A stretch of 30,000 bases of DNA from Mesostigma viride (Eukaryota > Streptophyta > Mesostigmatophyceae > Mesostigmatales > Mesostigmataceae): assembly GCA_009746045.1 (NCBI GenBank), contig RPFO01000934.1, positions 242,501 to 272,500 of the forward strand. The letters are read 5' to 3'. Both the position numbers and the translations under genes were made by a program. Positions 18,195-29,600 of this stretch are shown in pieces. Below the pieces are notes generated by a model. It was not told the origin of the DNA. It searched no databases and saw only the letters and a list, made by a program, of their open reading frames with translations. Positions within the stretch are counted from its first letter, which is position 1. Each line of letters starts with the position of its first letter.

Positions 18195-20797
18195 TTAAGT
18201 AAGAACACTGCCGGTTGCGCGGCGGCCCTTCTCCGCAGACCACACTGCATATGCCGCCTGGATCGGCATGTCTTCGTATGAAGAGCTGCATGCAAAGATG
18301 CGGACCGCCACGTTCAGATGGCGCTCGAGAAGGCGGTTGCGAATATCGCTCTTAATGAAATTCATGTGGCTGAACCTCCGCTCATTCTCCACGCTGGTAA
18401 GAGGGAGGAGCAGCATCAACTCTGCCAGCTGCAGATACGCCCCCACAAACTCGTGCATGAGCGGGTTGGTCAACAAAACCTTCCACAACGCCCTTGCGGA
18501 CGTGTACTCCTGGCTGTTGCTCTTCATCATGAGCATAAAGGAGTCGAGCTGGTCATCCAGGAGGGACGGGGAAATCAGTGGGCCCACCTTCTTCCCATTC
18601 ACCATGGTGACCCCCACAGCAAACTTGCGCTTGAGCACCTGAACTTGTTTCTGCACCTCGGCCACGTCGCGCTCCTTCTCAGTCCACCAGCCTGGCTGCA
18701 AAATGGACATCGCGGAGAGCAGACCGTTTGGTGGGAATCGGATATCGAAGTCGTCCAGCACCACCTTGGCCGCAGCGGTAGCCTGCTCCTGCGCAGCAAT
18801 TACGCGGAGTCTGAACTCCTCCTCCGTGACACTTGCCACTGAAACGTAGCGAGCCCGAGAACCCGAGGCCTCGTGCACCGTTTGACATGTTACCGGGTGT
18901 TCCATTTCCTGGCAGTTGCGGAAAACCTCGCCGCGGTCGGTGAGAAAGGGTGACGTGTCGGCATCCAAGTCTATAAACCCCTTCCAGAGGGTCCCAGTGA
19001 ACACCTTGGGCCCTTCCACATACTCATCACGGATTGTTGTCTTGCAGTCCTCGATCGCATGGGCAAGGGTGTCGAGCTGCAGGTCCTGCTGCTGGCACTG
19101 CTTGACCAAGAAATTCATGGCATCCAGCATGCGCGCGAACACGACCACCCCGAGCTGGGTGTCAATGTCCAGCATGTTGGCTAGCAAGTCCTGTGCTGCT
19201 GCCATTTGCTCCACTTCCTTGTGTTGGTAGGTGGCCAAGCACATGGCGATCGCAGGATACTCAATGCGGAACGTGTTGAGGCACCCCTGCACGCTAAGCC
19301 AGCGTGTGTCGGACACGCGCTGCAGCTTCCGGCCACCCGTGCCCAGCATCCCCTGCCACATCTTCAGTTGCTCTGACTTCATGGCTGAGTGCGCCACCCA
19401 GTTGTGTGCTGACTTGAGGATTGACTCCACCCGCGCAAACAAGGAGTTCCCCTTGAGCTCGTTCGCTATCAGGCTGAGCTTGTGCGGCGCGCAGTGCATG
19501 GGCACGAGGAAGGGTGCATTGCTCATCAAGAGCTTCTTCCCGACACCCTTCCGCTGCCCCATCATCACCGATGCCCCATCTGACCCGAAGCCAACCAGCT
19601 TCACCACGAGCTGATCGTCCGTGATTCCGAGCATGCCTCGCATTACTATGCACAGCTCGTTGTGCAGGGAGAGGGCGTCCACCGCAGTCACCTTTTTTAG
19701 CGTGACAAACTCCTGCTGCTTTATTCCATCCTCCACAAAAGCCACCTCCACCGACATGAATTCTACGTTATCATTGGCCTTGGACTCATCGACGGTGACC
19801 GCGACATACCTAGCCGCGGCGACCCTTGCCTTAAGGTCAGCAAGCAACACGGCATCCAACGCCTCCGCCATCTCCCAACCTGAGCCGTCAGTCCAATGGT
19901 GGGAGGGGAGCGCGTCCCTCATCTCCTCGTATTCGCAAAGGAGCGTTGGCAGCGACTCATAATCAGTCATAGGCTTACCCTTCGCCAGGGTGTACGCCAT
20001 CGCCTTGAACTGCTTGAGCTTAAGTCGGTCGGACTTGCTCAGCTGACCAGGGGGGGGGCAAACTCGCCCATGACCGTCTGCCTCTGCCGGCTCTGCGTGC
20101 TCCTCTCCTCCCCTGAATACACCCGCAGGCACTCGCTCTTCTCCTTCGCAATGGCGGCCACGTGAGAGTCAGCCACAACGTGTGTCTTGAAAGTGTCGAT
20201 CTTGAAAACCTTGGTCCCCCTACCCAGCCCGATGGTGACCTTGGCATCACGGCAAGGGCCGCAGTATGCTTCGTCCTTCTCTTCGTCATAGCGCAACCAT
20301 GGGAAACGCAGCCCCCATTCGGGTTTCCACTTCCTATTGGCATCCGCGCCCTTCCAATCCCTCTTGGCAGGTGGCGCTACGAAAATGGAAAGCAGCACCA
20401 AGGAAATGAGGGGCGCATCACATCCATTCGAAGGCACATCGGACCCCACTTCCCCGTCCATGACCTTAATGCTGACCTTGATGTAGTTCGCGTCTGCCCC
20501 TATCACCTCGGGATGTTCGGGCGCCCCCTCACTCTCTACCCGCCGAGCAGCAGCCCGCGTCTCCTTCGACCTAAGCCTTTTCGCCTCCTCGGGAGCGATC
20601 TCTACCGTCGCCTTGGTTTTCCCAACGACAATGGAGGCTCCATTCGGACCTGGAAAGATTGGTTTGCATCGCATTCCGGCTGGGAGGGCCAAAGGCTTCC
20701 GGCCAAGCCCGGTGCCATAAAACACACTATTTCTTCTCTCTCCTCCCCTCACTACCTGCGGCGGCCCAGGTGGCCTAAACGGCCCAGCGTCTGCCAT
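18195..20797 (-). CDS. hAT transposase, TTF-finger type, one apparent frameshift
   Basis: Two overlapping frames (20797-20039 and 20132-18195) join into a product of about 867 residues if one base is restored in the 9-base G run at 20050-20058 (C run in the gene). The first frame, from ATG 20797, has a basic N-terminus and a TTF-type zinc finger (about 157-216: WKPEWGLRFPWLRY, C179-x2-C182, H206-x5-H212). The second frame has the RNase H-like core: AVTVDESK with D115 of that frame, GFGSDGASVMMG with D185, then the MHCAPHKLSLI block. It ends in the hAT dimerisation region (LPLTSVENERRFSHMNFIKS, then RNRLLERHLNVAV). The protein excises and inserts the element. No other lesion is visible, so the shift may be sequence error, a recent mutation or slippage. 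Confidence 0.9.
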
Positions 20798-21180
20798 GGA
20801 TTTTTCCTACTTGGTAAATTAACAACAACGATTACTAGTGCCGAAAGTCGAAACACATTAGTCAATGCAGTATGGCTGGCGAGTGACTTAATACTGAGGC
20901 GCCAGGCCGCCACTCGCCAGCTGTTATATGAGCCAGCTGTCGTGAAAATGCAGTTAATGAAATGCACACAAGCTGCAGTCTGCACAGTGCACTCTCCGTG
21001 CTCTGGTCTCGGGCAGCGGGCCACTTGCCACTTGGCACTTGGCCGCCGGCCGGGCTCTACGTACTGTACATGCACTATGCAGTCAGTCAGTCATAGTAGT
21101 ACTCATAGTAGTAGTCTAGTACTAGGGAGGCTTGTGGCGGAACGCCGACCGGAAGACCGGCTGACACCGCCAATTGTGGC

Positions 21181-21367
21181 GTAACCTGTACTAGAGTAAA
21201 CTTCAGGCACGGCCACCCTGTGGCGAAACGAAACTACGAAGTAGAACAGCACGGCCAAATTGTGGCTTCTTAGGAGCCCTGTCAAAGTGGGTGGCAACGC
21301 CACATTTTGCCAAAAAAAGTGCCACACCGCCACATTTGGCGGTGTATCGCCACTAAAAAAAACACTG
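21181..21367 (-). repeat. hAT-2 right terminal and subterminal repeats
   Basis: Several GGCCA...TGTGGC-type sites and a GGCGGTGT/ACACCGCC pair precede the terminal inverted repeat ending CACTG at 21367. Confidence 0.7.
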
Positions 21368-21375
21368 CCCACAGG
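21368..21375 (+). repeat. 8-bp target-site duplication of hAT-2 (right)
   Basis: CCCACAGG, identical to 17240-17247. Confidence 0.9.
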
Positions 21376-21760
21376 GCGTCCCATATAACCGTATCGAATG
21401 CCTTGCTTGGTGTTATCCGGACACAAAGATCAATAGCTTAATGGTAAGAGGCCGAGCCGGGGCCAGGCTGCCCACTTCCTCGATCAGGCGGCGCGCAGTC
21501 ATGGCGGTGACCATAACACAATTGGGACCAACACGGAAGCCCATCTGGGACTCACCTAAACAGGAATCGAGGATGGCACGCATGCGTTTCAGCAGGATCT
21601 AGACGCATGAAGACTTTTCAGCACGCAGCTTTGGAGGCATGCGCCGCGGTAGTTGCCGGCGGTGTCCGCGGCGGACCCCTTCTTGCCCTTTGTAGAGCAA
21701 GTTGCCTCTTTCGGACCCGGACAGCGGTGACTTCCAATACATCGGCGGGGGGAGCCCATC
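21376..21760 (-). pseudogene. L1-like LINE, RT domain N-terminal part
   Basis: On the minus strand, in shifting frames, LYKGQEG then NYRGACLQS (near 21640-21740) match the RT region before motif 1. KRMRAILDSCLGESQMGFRV (near 21535-21590) matches RT motif 1, and SKAFDTVIWDALW (near 21375-21410) matches motif A with the catalytic D. The sequence is then cut by hAT-2 and resumes at 17239. Stops and shifts make it non-functional. The APE endonuclease that should precede RT is absent: ORF1-like sequence begins only about 170 bp further on. Confidence 0.8.
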
Positions 21761-21929
21761 TCGTAGAATCCGGTTGCATGTATTGTATCATTCCAAGTGT
21801 TGTAATGCCTAAGCTATCCCGCTATTCATTGCCCCCACCATCTGACTGAGCTTGAATGCTCTACTATCCGGCTCCGGGGAAGCCCCGGGGCTTCCACAGT
21901 TTGTGGTTGACATATAAAGATCCCTGCCC

Positions 21930-23075
21930 CGCCAGTCACACTCGGGGCTTCTCGGTGCTGGGATCCTGTGGCGGTTGTAGGCCCGGTCCGGCCACTGGTC
22001 GCTGCGTTGCAGCTGCTGGGCTGGTGTCAGGTCGTCGTCGATTAAGCGACCGGGGGGAGTTTGTCAGCTTCTTGTCGCGAGAGAGGAACCGAACTCGGGC
22101 TGCCATGTCGCTGAAGGTGAGGACCACTGGTGGGGGGCCAGCCTTGTCCCGTGGATGGGGCACTGAGGCGGTAGGCGCCCTGCACTGCCGTCCCTTGCAG
22201 CTCCACGCGCGCCAAGACTGAGCTGGGTCCTGAGCTCGTCCAGAAGGAGTCTGGGGTCTCCCCCGGCTGCATGTCGAAGCGCCTGAGGATGACCCGGCAG
22301 CGCGGGCGGCCGTCGCGGTCAGCGGCCTCGCGCGGCGCTTGTATTCCATTGAGCTAGCTCCTGGCGCTTGGTACTCATGGTGATGGCGGTGGTGGTAGAT
22401 TTTGGCTGGCAGTTTCCAGCACGGGTCCGCCCAGGAGGCGCGAGTCACTGTAGGGGTCATCGCCGGCCCTACTGGCAGGTTGGGCGGCGATGGTGGCCGT
22501 TCGCTCGGCAATCAGACTTGGGGACCCGGCGTGACCAGGGCATCTACCTTAATTTGTGGCAACTGCCTCCAGCTTCACCGTGCCTTGGCCAAGTGCATGC
22601 CAACTCTGCCTTCCACCTGGTTAAGGCAGGCGGTCACAGTGGCTGTGGCCTCGGATCTACCTTGGCGGCAATGTGCTCTTGCGTGGCGGTATAAACTGGG
22701 GCTGGAGCTTGTGTGCGAAATTGGCTTCAATGTTGTTGACCTTGGCCGCGAGAGTGATAAGTGGCCGTCAGGCGCATTCAGGGCTGCGAGCTGCTCAGCC
22801 ATCGGCGCCAGGCGCTCCGCCACAGCAGCTCAGATGGATTCTGTGCTGAGGGACGCACGCCGCTCTGCGAGGATGCTGCAGCTGCTATGGCTGCCTGTCG
22901 GCGCTCTTGCAAGAGGCTCTTGAGGCCGAAGCCCAGCTGGGTCACCTTGGGAAGTCCTGTGCGTCCGTCGCAGCGCATCTAGCTGCACAGGATGACGGCC
23001 TTCAAGTACGCCTCCGGTAGTTGAAGCAGCCATGCATGTGGCTAGGCCATACGACAATATATCATAAGTACACAT
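21930..23075 (-). pseudogene. L1-like LINE ORF1 remnant
   Basis: The strongest piece is a minus-strand frame with PPPVVLTFSDMAARVRFL then SRDKKL (about 22062-22135). In another frame LIDDDLTPAQQLQRS follows (about 22010-22050). Together these match the C-terminal domain and the 'DLTPxQ' ending of L1-type ORF1 RNA-binding proteins. Upstream (22600-23050), fragments such as LAAKVNNIEANFAHKL and AERLAPMAEQLAAL look like a decayed coiled-coil. ORF1 proteins bind LINE RNA as trimers. Frameshifts are frequent. The 5' limit is uncertain. Confidence 0.6.
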
Positions 23076-23573
23076 CGTACATCACATGTGGATAGCTGGC
23101 ACGGGCCGGTGAAACCATAGCTTGTTGTTTATTTAGAGGTCCCCACCCTGTCAGTGGACCTTTGGCTTCTCGGGGGCCGGATTACGTGTGGTGGGGGAAG
23201 GTGGGCCACAGCTCGCGACGTAGCTGCTGCTGCGCGGGATCGATTATGCATGATTGAACCACCCGTTCGCGCATGGCCTTCGCTCATGCAATCACATGGC
23301 TGTTGGATCAAGTCAATAAGTTGTTATTAATAATACACATGACTAGGCGACACATGGGCATAAGTCCTCAATGAGCAGGGTGGGATGGATGGTGGATCTG
23401 TGTCAAGCACTCTATCTGAACTGGTACAAACACTGTTACACCCTTGATCTAGCTAGTAGCAGGTTTGCGAGTGCCACGGCCCAAACCTTCACGTTTATCG
23501 TACTTGGTCACATGCGTTTTGTTAATACACTGGCCAGACCATTGAGTAGACCTCCACGTAGTTCAAAGTCCCA
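23076..23573. other. Intergenic, no gene seen
   Basis: This stretch lies between the LINE remnant and the 3' end of the POL5-like gene. It contains no motif-bearing frame, RNA gene or repeat that I can recognise. Confidence 0.4.
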
Positions 23574-23579
23574 TTTATT
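23574..23579 (-). promoter_or_regulatory. Possible poly(A) signal AATAAA
   Basis: AATAAA on the minus strand lies 28 bases beyond the TAA stop (23608-23610) of the POL5-like gene. The position is rather close to the stop. It is a candidate only. Confidence 0.4.
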
Positions 23580-23607
23580 CAAGCAAATTACTCCTGCACG
23601 TTCGCAC

Positions 23608-26600
23608 TTATTTTGCGCTTGCCTTTCCGTCAGCCTTCCGCTTCGCCGGCAACCTCGCCGCATTCTTACTATCAGCTTTCCTACCCCCATCGGCACCAGC
23701 CTTCTTCGGAGTGCCCGCGGGACTGCCCGCGCCCCCATTATCTTTCGGCTGCTTGGCCTTGGCCGGTTTCCCGTCCTGCTTGCCTGCAGCCTTCCCACTG
23801 TCAGGCCCCTCGCGCTTCTTCTCCTTCTTCTCCTTCTTCTCCTTATCATCCTCCTTCGCCTTCTTCCCATCACCCGGTTCCGCCCCACCGGCCACACCCT
23901 CCTTGCCATTCTTCTTCTTCTTCGCAGGCCCCTCCGCGGGCCTCTCCCCCAAGGGCACGCCCAACAGCTTGAGCAACCGGTCGGCCGCCGCACGGACCTT
24001 GGGCCCCTCGTGCTGCCGGCCCGCGTCCTGCACCACACCCGCAAGCTCATCCACGTCCAGCCACTTGGCGAGCCACGCTCGCTGTTCCCAAACCGCATCC
24101 TCCTCCTTTGCCCCACCGCCAGCCTTCCCGGGGGCGAAAGCCAGCAGAACCTCCAGCGCTAACTCCGCCAGACGCAGTGCATCCGCGAACCGGGCCGCCT
24201 TGGTCACCTTCACACGGCAAGACGCGAGGGCGACCGGTCCCAGCAATGACAACCACGCGGGGCCCGAATTGACCACAGAACGGATCGCATCCGCCTTGCC
24301 CACACTCCCCTTGCCTGCTTTCTTGCCCGAGGGCGTCGCCGCCGCTGCCGCTGCGGTTGCAGCAGCCTGGGCACCAGAATTCCCATGGTCGCTGTCCCTC
24401 TTACGGCGCTCCTTCTCAGCCTTGAGCGTGCGCCGAAGCAGGTCCATCGTCAGGTCCTGTGCCTCTGCTCGCGTGAATTCATTACGGGTCAAGGCGCCCT
24501 TGCCACTAGCATCTGCCTTGCCACCCTTGTCCCCATCCTTGGCAGCCGGGCCCTTGCTGCCGGCGCCGCCACCCAGCAGGCGCAGCAGGTCGGGCAACAG
24601 TGCCGCCCCCAGCTCTGGCGTGCGCCGGAACGCATCATCAAAGAACTTGCGGGCGGAGAGGCTCGACCGGTGCTTGCTCGTGAACGCAAGCATCAGCACG
24701 TGACGGAGCGCGGCCACACTGGCATCCGCAACCTGCTTCATCTCCTCCACCACGAGCGCTCCCTCCTCGTCCTCCTCTCCCGTCTCCCCGATTTTCCGGA
24801 CTAGGGTGAACAGCGCCCGTGACAAACCACCCTCCTCTTCCTCCTCAATCTCTTCCTCTTCCTCCTCAATCTCTTCCTCTTCCTCTTCATCGTCACTACC
24901 CCCCTCCACCTCCGCCGCCGCCTTGTCCCCCCCCTCCGCCTCGTCCGCGAGCGACGCCGCGTCAACGGCAGGGTCCCAGGGCGGCAGGGCCACCGAGGCC
25001 AGCGGCACGCCGCACGAGCGCAGCACGCCCAGCAGGTAGAGGCAGGCGCCCGCGGTGACGGGCACCAACTCCTTGCGCTGCGAGCGAGACGCCACGCGCA
25101 GGCACCGCCGGAGGAGCCCCGCGACGCCGCCAACGTCGACCGCGTATGCCGAGACATGCCCTCCGGTAGCGCTGTTGCCAGCATTATTGCCCCCAGCAGC
25201 AGCATGAGCGCCCGCCGGAGGGGGAAGCCCCGGCCCTCCTCCCGAGGCGCGAGGGAACACCGACGCGTGAACAATGTACTTGTTCAGTAGCCCAAGGATG
25301 CGCTCAAAGACGGCCTTCTGGAGACCTGCCGCCGCCGCGGCTGCCCCCCCCGGCTTGGCCGCGCCCTCTGCGTCCTTGCCCTTCCCAGTGCCAGCGGCAG
25401 CAGCAGAAGAGGCAGCAGAGCTGGAATGGGACCGCGCGAGCGCGCGAAGGAGAGGGTCCACGATGAGGACGACTAGGGGGCTCCCTGGCTGGCGCTTGAG
25501 GAAGAGCTCGAGAAGGGAGAGCGCGCGGAACTTGAAGTGGTGCAGCTGCTGCTCCGCGGTGCGGGCGTCAGCCTTGCCGCCGCCTTTACGCATGCTCTGG
25601 AAGGCCTGGCCGAGCATCTTGTCGATCTTGAACATGGCCTTGTCATCCATGGCCTCGTCATCGTCATCATCACTCTCCTCACTCTCCTCATCTCCTCCCT
25701 TCCCCTTCCCTTTCTTTGCATTGCTGGCCCCCTCTGACGGTGCCTTCTTGCCTTCCCCCTTGGCGTTCTCATTCCCCTTTGCGCCCTTGGCCTTCTTCTT
25801 TCCGTTGCCCTCCTCTTCGTCTTCGTCTTCCTCCTCTTCTTCTTCCTCCTCTTCTTCTTCCTCCTCTTCTTCTTCCTCCTCTTCTTCTTCCTCCTCCTCT
25901 TCCTCCTCTAGCTCCTCCGCCTCGTCCTCCCCCTCCCCCTCCATTTCCTCCTCCTCCTCCTCATCCTCATCATCACCGCCACCGCCCCGCCGCGTCTTGG
26001 GCCGCTTGCCAATCACGCGCAAAATCTCACCCAGCGCGACAGGTGTCAGCCGGTGGCAGAACGCGCGGAACGCCGCCTCCACCGCGTCCCTGACAGGGGC
26101 CGAGTCCTTGGCCAGGAGGCTCAAGAAGATATCCACCAGGACATCCATGAAATCCTCCCCGTCCTCCTCTCCTTCCTCCATCTCTTCCTCCTCCTCCAGC
26201 TTCCCTTTGTCGCCCTTCTTGCCCACTGCCTTCTTGCCCGCCTCCTCCTTGGCCGATGACTTCCCCCCGGCGGGCTTCTGCGGGCGTGGCGCAGGTGCAG
26301 GGAAGGCGTGAAGGAAGCAAGTGGCAAGCTCGTGGGCCGGCTCGTGGAACGAAGCGGGCTCCAGCAGAAGGTGCAGCTCCAGCTGCATCACCAGCCGCAG
26401 GAAGCTGCACAGTTCGCCGCCGGTCTCCGTCGCTGCTTTGCCATCGGCGTCCGTGCCCGCCGTTGCCTGCGCGATCTGTGGGAAGGGGGGAAGAGTGGTT
26501 TGCACAACGAACGGTGGTTTAACGATATGCTGTACAGCTACTATATAAATAGCACAATCTATCGATTAGCGCCTCTGCCTGCGTGATATGTGAGAAGGCG

Positions 26601-29600
26601 GAAGAAGGTCCCGAACGATTGGTGGCCAAAATATATACTACTAACAATAAATATAAAAACTAGTGGTATATGTTATATAACTAGCACGATCTATCCATTC
26701 GCGCCACTGCCTGCAGACTCTGTTGGGGCGGCGGGGGGGGGCGGCGGGGGCGGCATGTGTGCCTACGCAACTGGTTGCCGGGAAGACGTAAACGAAAATG
26801 CTCAACAGCTTGACTGCAATACGATTCGTCCAGAGGCATGCTATTGGTTCAGGTCGAACAGAAATATGCCAAGAACAAGCCAAAAGTGGCTATGCCAAAA
26901 ACAGTTTCAGTGGCTGCACTAGCGGCAAGTAAGCTAGGGGGCCACAGCAGTGGTTTTCTTGTCCTTGCAACTACATCACCATGATTTCCCTCTACTGCCA
27001 TCCGTCCCCAGGCGCATGCACACACGGCACGTGGACTGCTGCGGTACTGCCACGATCGACAAGTGCCACCTATTACACGAGTATGCCTGCCAGGCCCTGC
27101 CTGCGCTTGCGCACTGGGTAGCTGACTGCTTGCATCCCCCAACGGCTTGGCCTCTACTTGGCGGCCTCCCCACCCGTAATACGATAGACTCGTATGCGAT
27201 ATTTTCAACGTGGCCTTGACACATACGCAGAGTGGCTGATCAGACCTTGAGCTGTGGCTTGAATACCATACATAAATTAAGTGGCCAACGGTGCCCTGTG
27301 AACTAGTTCTAGTGCCTCTACTCGATTAAAACAAATGTAAATGGGTCATGTTGGCCCTCACATAAGAAAACACGTCATCTGAAAAGGACACTATAGGAGA
27401 GCGGCCAGTAATCGTCCAGATAAAATGATATCTAGCCACTTAATTGCAAACAAATATAAACTAGTGCATAATTGTATTTGGAGGCATAAAAATAATGTGC
27501 AATGGGTAGATATTTATAGCTCACCTTGGCCTCCACGGTGCGCGCGAGCCCATTGTACGCTGCATGGGCACTCCTCGCCACGTCGTCTAAGGGGTGTGCG
27601 AGCGAGGCCCACGCGTGGCACTCGAGCGCTTTGTGGCCAAACGAGAGCACCTCAGTCAGCTTCCCCAACAGCATTCCCCCACCGCCGTCACGCCCCGCAC
27701 TCGCCCCACCCGTGGGAGAAGGGCACCACCTGCGCTCCAACGGGAGCGATGACAGCACAGAGACCAGCCGTGCCGCACACGCCTTGCGCGTGGCCTGTGA
27801 GAGTTTCGGCACCGGCGGGACCAGCAACCCGTGGATCACCGTCGGCGCCACATAGCTACTGTCATCCCAATGGTGGTGGTGATGACCATCATGACCGTGG
27901 TGGCCGTCATGACCGTGGTGATGACTGGAACGGCTGTCGTTGTGACTTCCCAGCTTCTTGCCACCTGCTCCCGCATCTCCTTTTCCCTTGGCAAACTTGG
28001 GCTCCACAAACTGGACCTTAGGCGAGGAACCATCCTTGCCCTGGGTCTTCCCCTTGTCCTTCCCCTTGCCCTTGCCCTTGCCGGCAGACTCGTCGTCATC
28101 ATCCTTGTCGTCATCACTGGCCTCCTCTCCCTCGCCGTCACAGATGGCGTGGTGCTGGCGCGCGACACGCGCCGCCTCCTCATGGTCATGCATCTCAAAC
28201 AGCGCGTGGGCCGCCAGGAATATCAACACCTCGCTGTGCTGGCGGCTCACCGTCGCAAACGCCGACGCGCGCCGACGCTCACGCTCCGCGTCGGATTCCC
28301 CGCCACGAGCCCCCCCCCCCTCCCCGCGACCGCCTCTTCTCCCTCAAGCCCTCCCCCCGATGCGGGAGCTGCCTTGCTCAGTGCGTGAAGCTGCTGTTTC
28401 AGAACGGAGCACATCTGTTCCAGTGCCCACACACGACGAGCATGAATGCCACCGCCACCCTCCTCCTCGTCCTGTTCCTCGTCCTGTTCTTCGTCCTCCT
28501 CTTCGTCATCATCGTCAGATCCTGCCCCACCACCCTTGCCTTCCTTGCCCTTCTCCTTGCCCCCGCCCCCTTTGCCATCCTGCCCCTCATCATCCACGCC
28601 CTTCTCCTGGGGGTTGCCCCCGTGCACAAACTCCTCCTTGAGGAAGTGGAGGTACGTGAAGCAGTCGGCCGGCTCCAACCCGCGCACCAGCGTGGCGACT
28701 GTAGATGTGCGAGAGAGCACGTCGAATCCTCCCCCTCCCACGCGCTGAAGCGCCATGAGCAGGGCAACGCGCATGCGACTACTGTTGGCACTGCCAGCGC
28801 TGGAAGTTTCGCATCCGCGTGGTGAGTTCGCAGGCGCAAGGGGGGGGGATGACGAGGCTGGGGGGGCGGCGCCCACCGCCGCCATCATGGCTGCAAGGCA
28901 CGCATGCGCCGCGGCGTGCAAGTAGTTATTCTTGTCGTGCAGCTGGTTGATGAGGGAGCGCAGCAGCTGCGGGGTGAGCACCAGGGACACCTGGGAGGGG
29001 CGCAGGTGGGGGAACACGAGCGACAGCAGCTTGAAGCCGAGGAACTTGCGCTCGAGGGAGGAGGTGAAGAGGCCCTCGTCGACTACGGTGCGCCAGAAGG
29101 ACGCCAGCTCAGCGTCGCCACACAGGGAATGGGTGCTGCCGGTGGGGGCTGGGGCGTCTGTGGCACATGGGTGTGCGAGGCGGGCGAGCAGCAGAGAGGA
29201 TGGACCTGCAGCATCAGGGATCCACCTATTACTGAACAGGATAGACAAAAACAAGGTAAGCATTAAGTGGCCTCTTGAGAATTCACTTTCCTCTAGGTCA
29301 TGGGTTCTGTATTGGTGGGCCTATTCTTAGTCAGCACTAGTTCCCCTGCCATGTCACCATCTTCATCGACGATATTGATGGCTCACTCTGATAGCCCCCC
29401 GCCCCCACAAATGATCACACGCAAGTGACCACAACAAATGCAAAGTATATACTAGCAACACATGAAAAGCAAATACAGTTCAACGTTGTAAAGGCTTCCC
29501 ATGCCCACTTCTCACTCTGACCCCATCCCCCCCCTCAGCTGACCCCCCCCCCCTCCTAAGCCTACCTGAAGGCGCCCCCTTCTTCTCTGCCTTGCGCTTC

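Larger units (their letters stand above)
17248..21367 (-). mobile_element. hAT DNA transposon, 4,120 bp (hAT-2)
   Basis: Both ends start with the terminal inverted repeat CAGTGTTTTTTTTA and are flanked by an exact 8-bp duplication CCCACAGG. Just inside both ends the motif GGCCA-N3-5-TGTGGC recurs (left: near 17289, 17331, 17371; right: near 21216, 21252, with GCCACATTTGGCG near 21331), a probable set of transposase-binding sites. The transposase gene occupies 18195-20797 on the minus strand. The rest is non-coding. The element inserted into an already existing L1-like LINE RT domain. Its preserved ends and nearly intact gene suggest it is young and may be autonomous. Confidence 0.93.

Noticed and set aside
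21431-21450. D-arm/A-box-like sequence of a tRNA gene (TAGCTTAATGGTAAGAG)
   Set aside because: There is no B-box or T-arm downstream and no cloverleaf; it falls within the L1-like RT remnant.
23371-24703. Plus-strand frames of 263 and 330 codons
   Set aside because: They are antisense to the last POL5-like exon and carry low-complexity leucine/serine/proline sequence.
25274-26311. 345-codon plus-strand frame with a long poly-serine run
   Set aside because: It is the antisense shadow of the acidic, spliced POL5-like exon; CTC/TTC repeats read as serine on the other strand.
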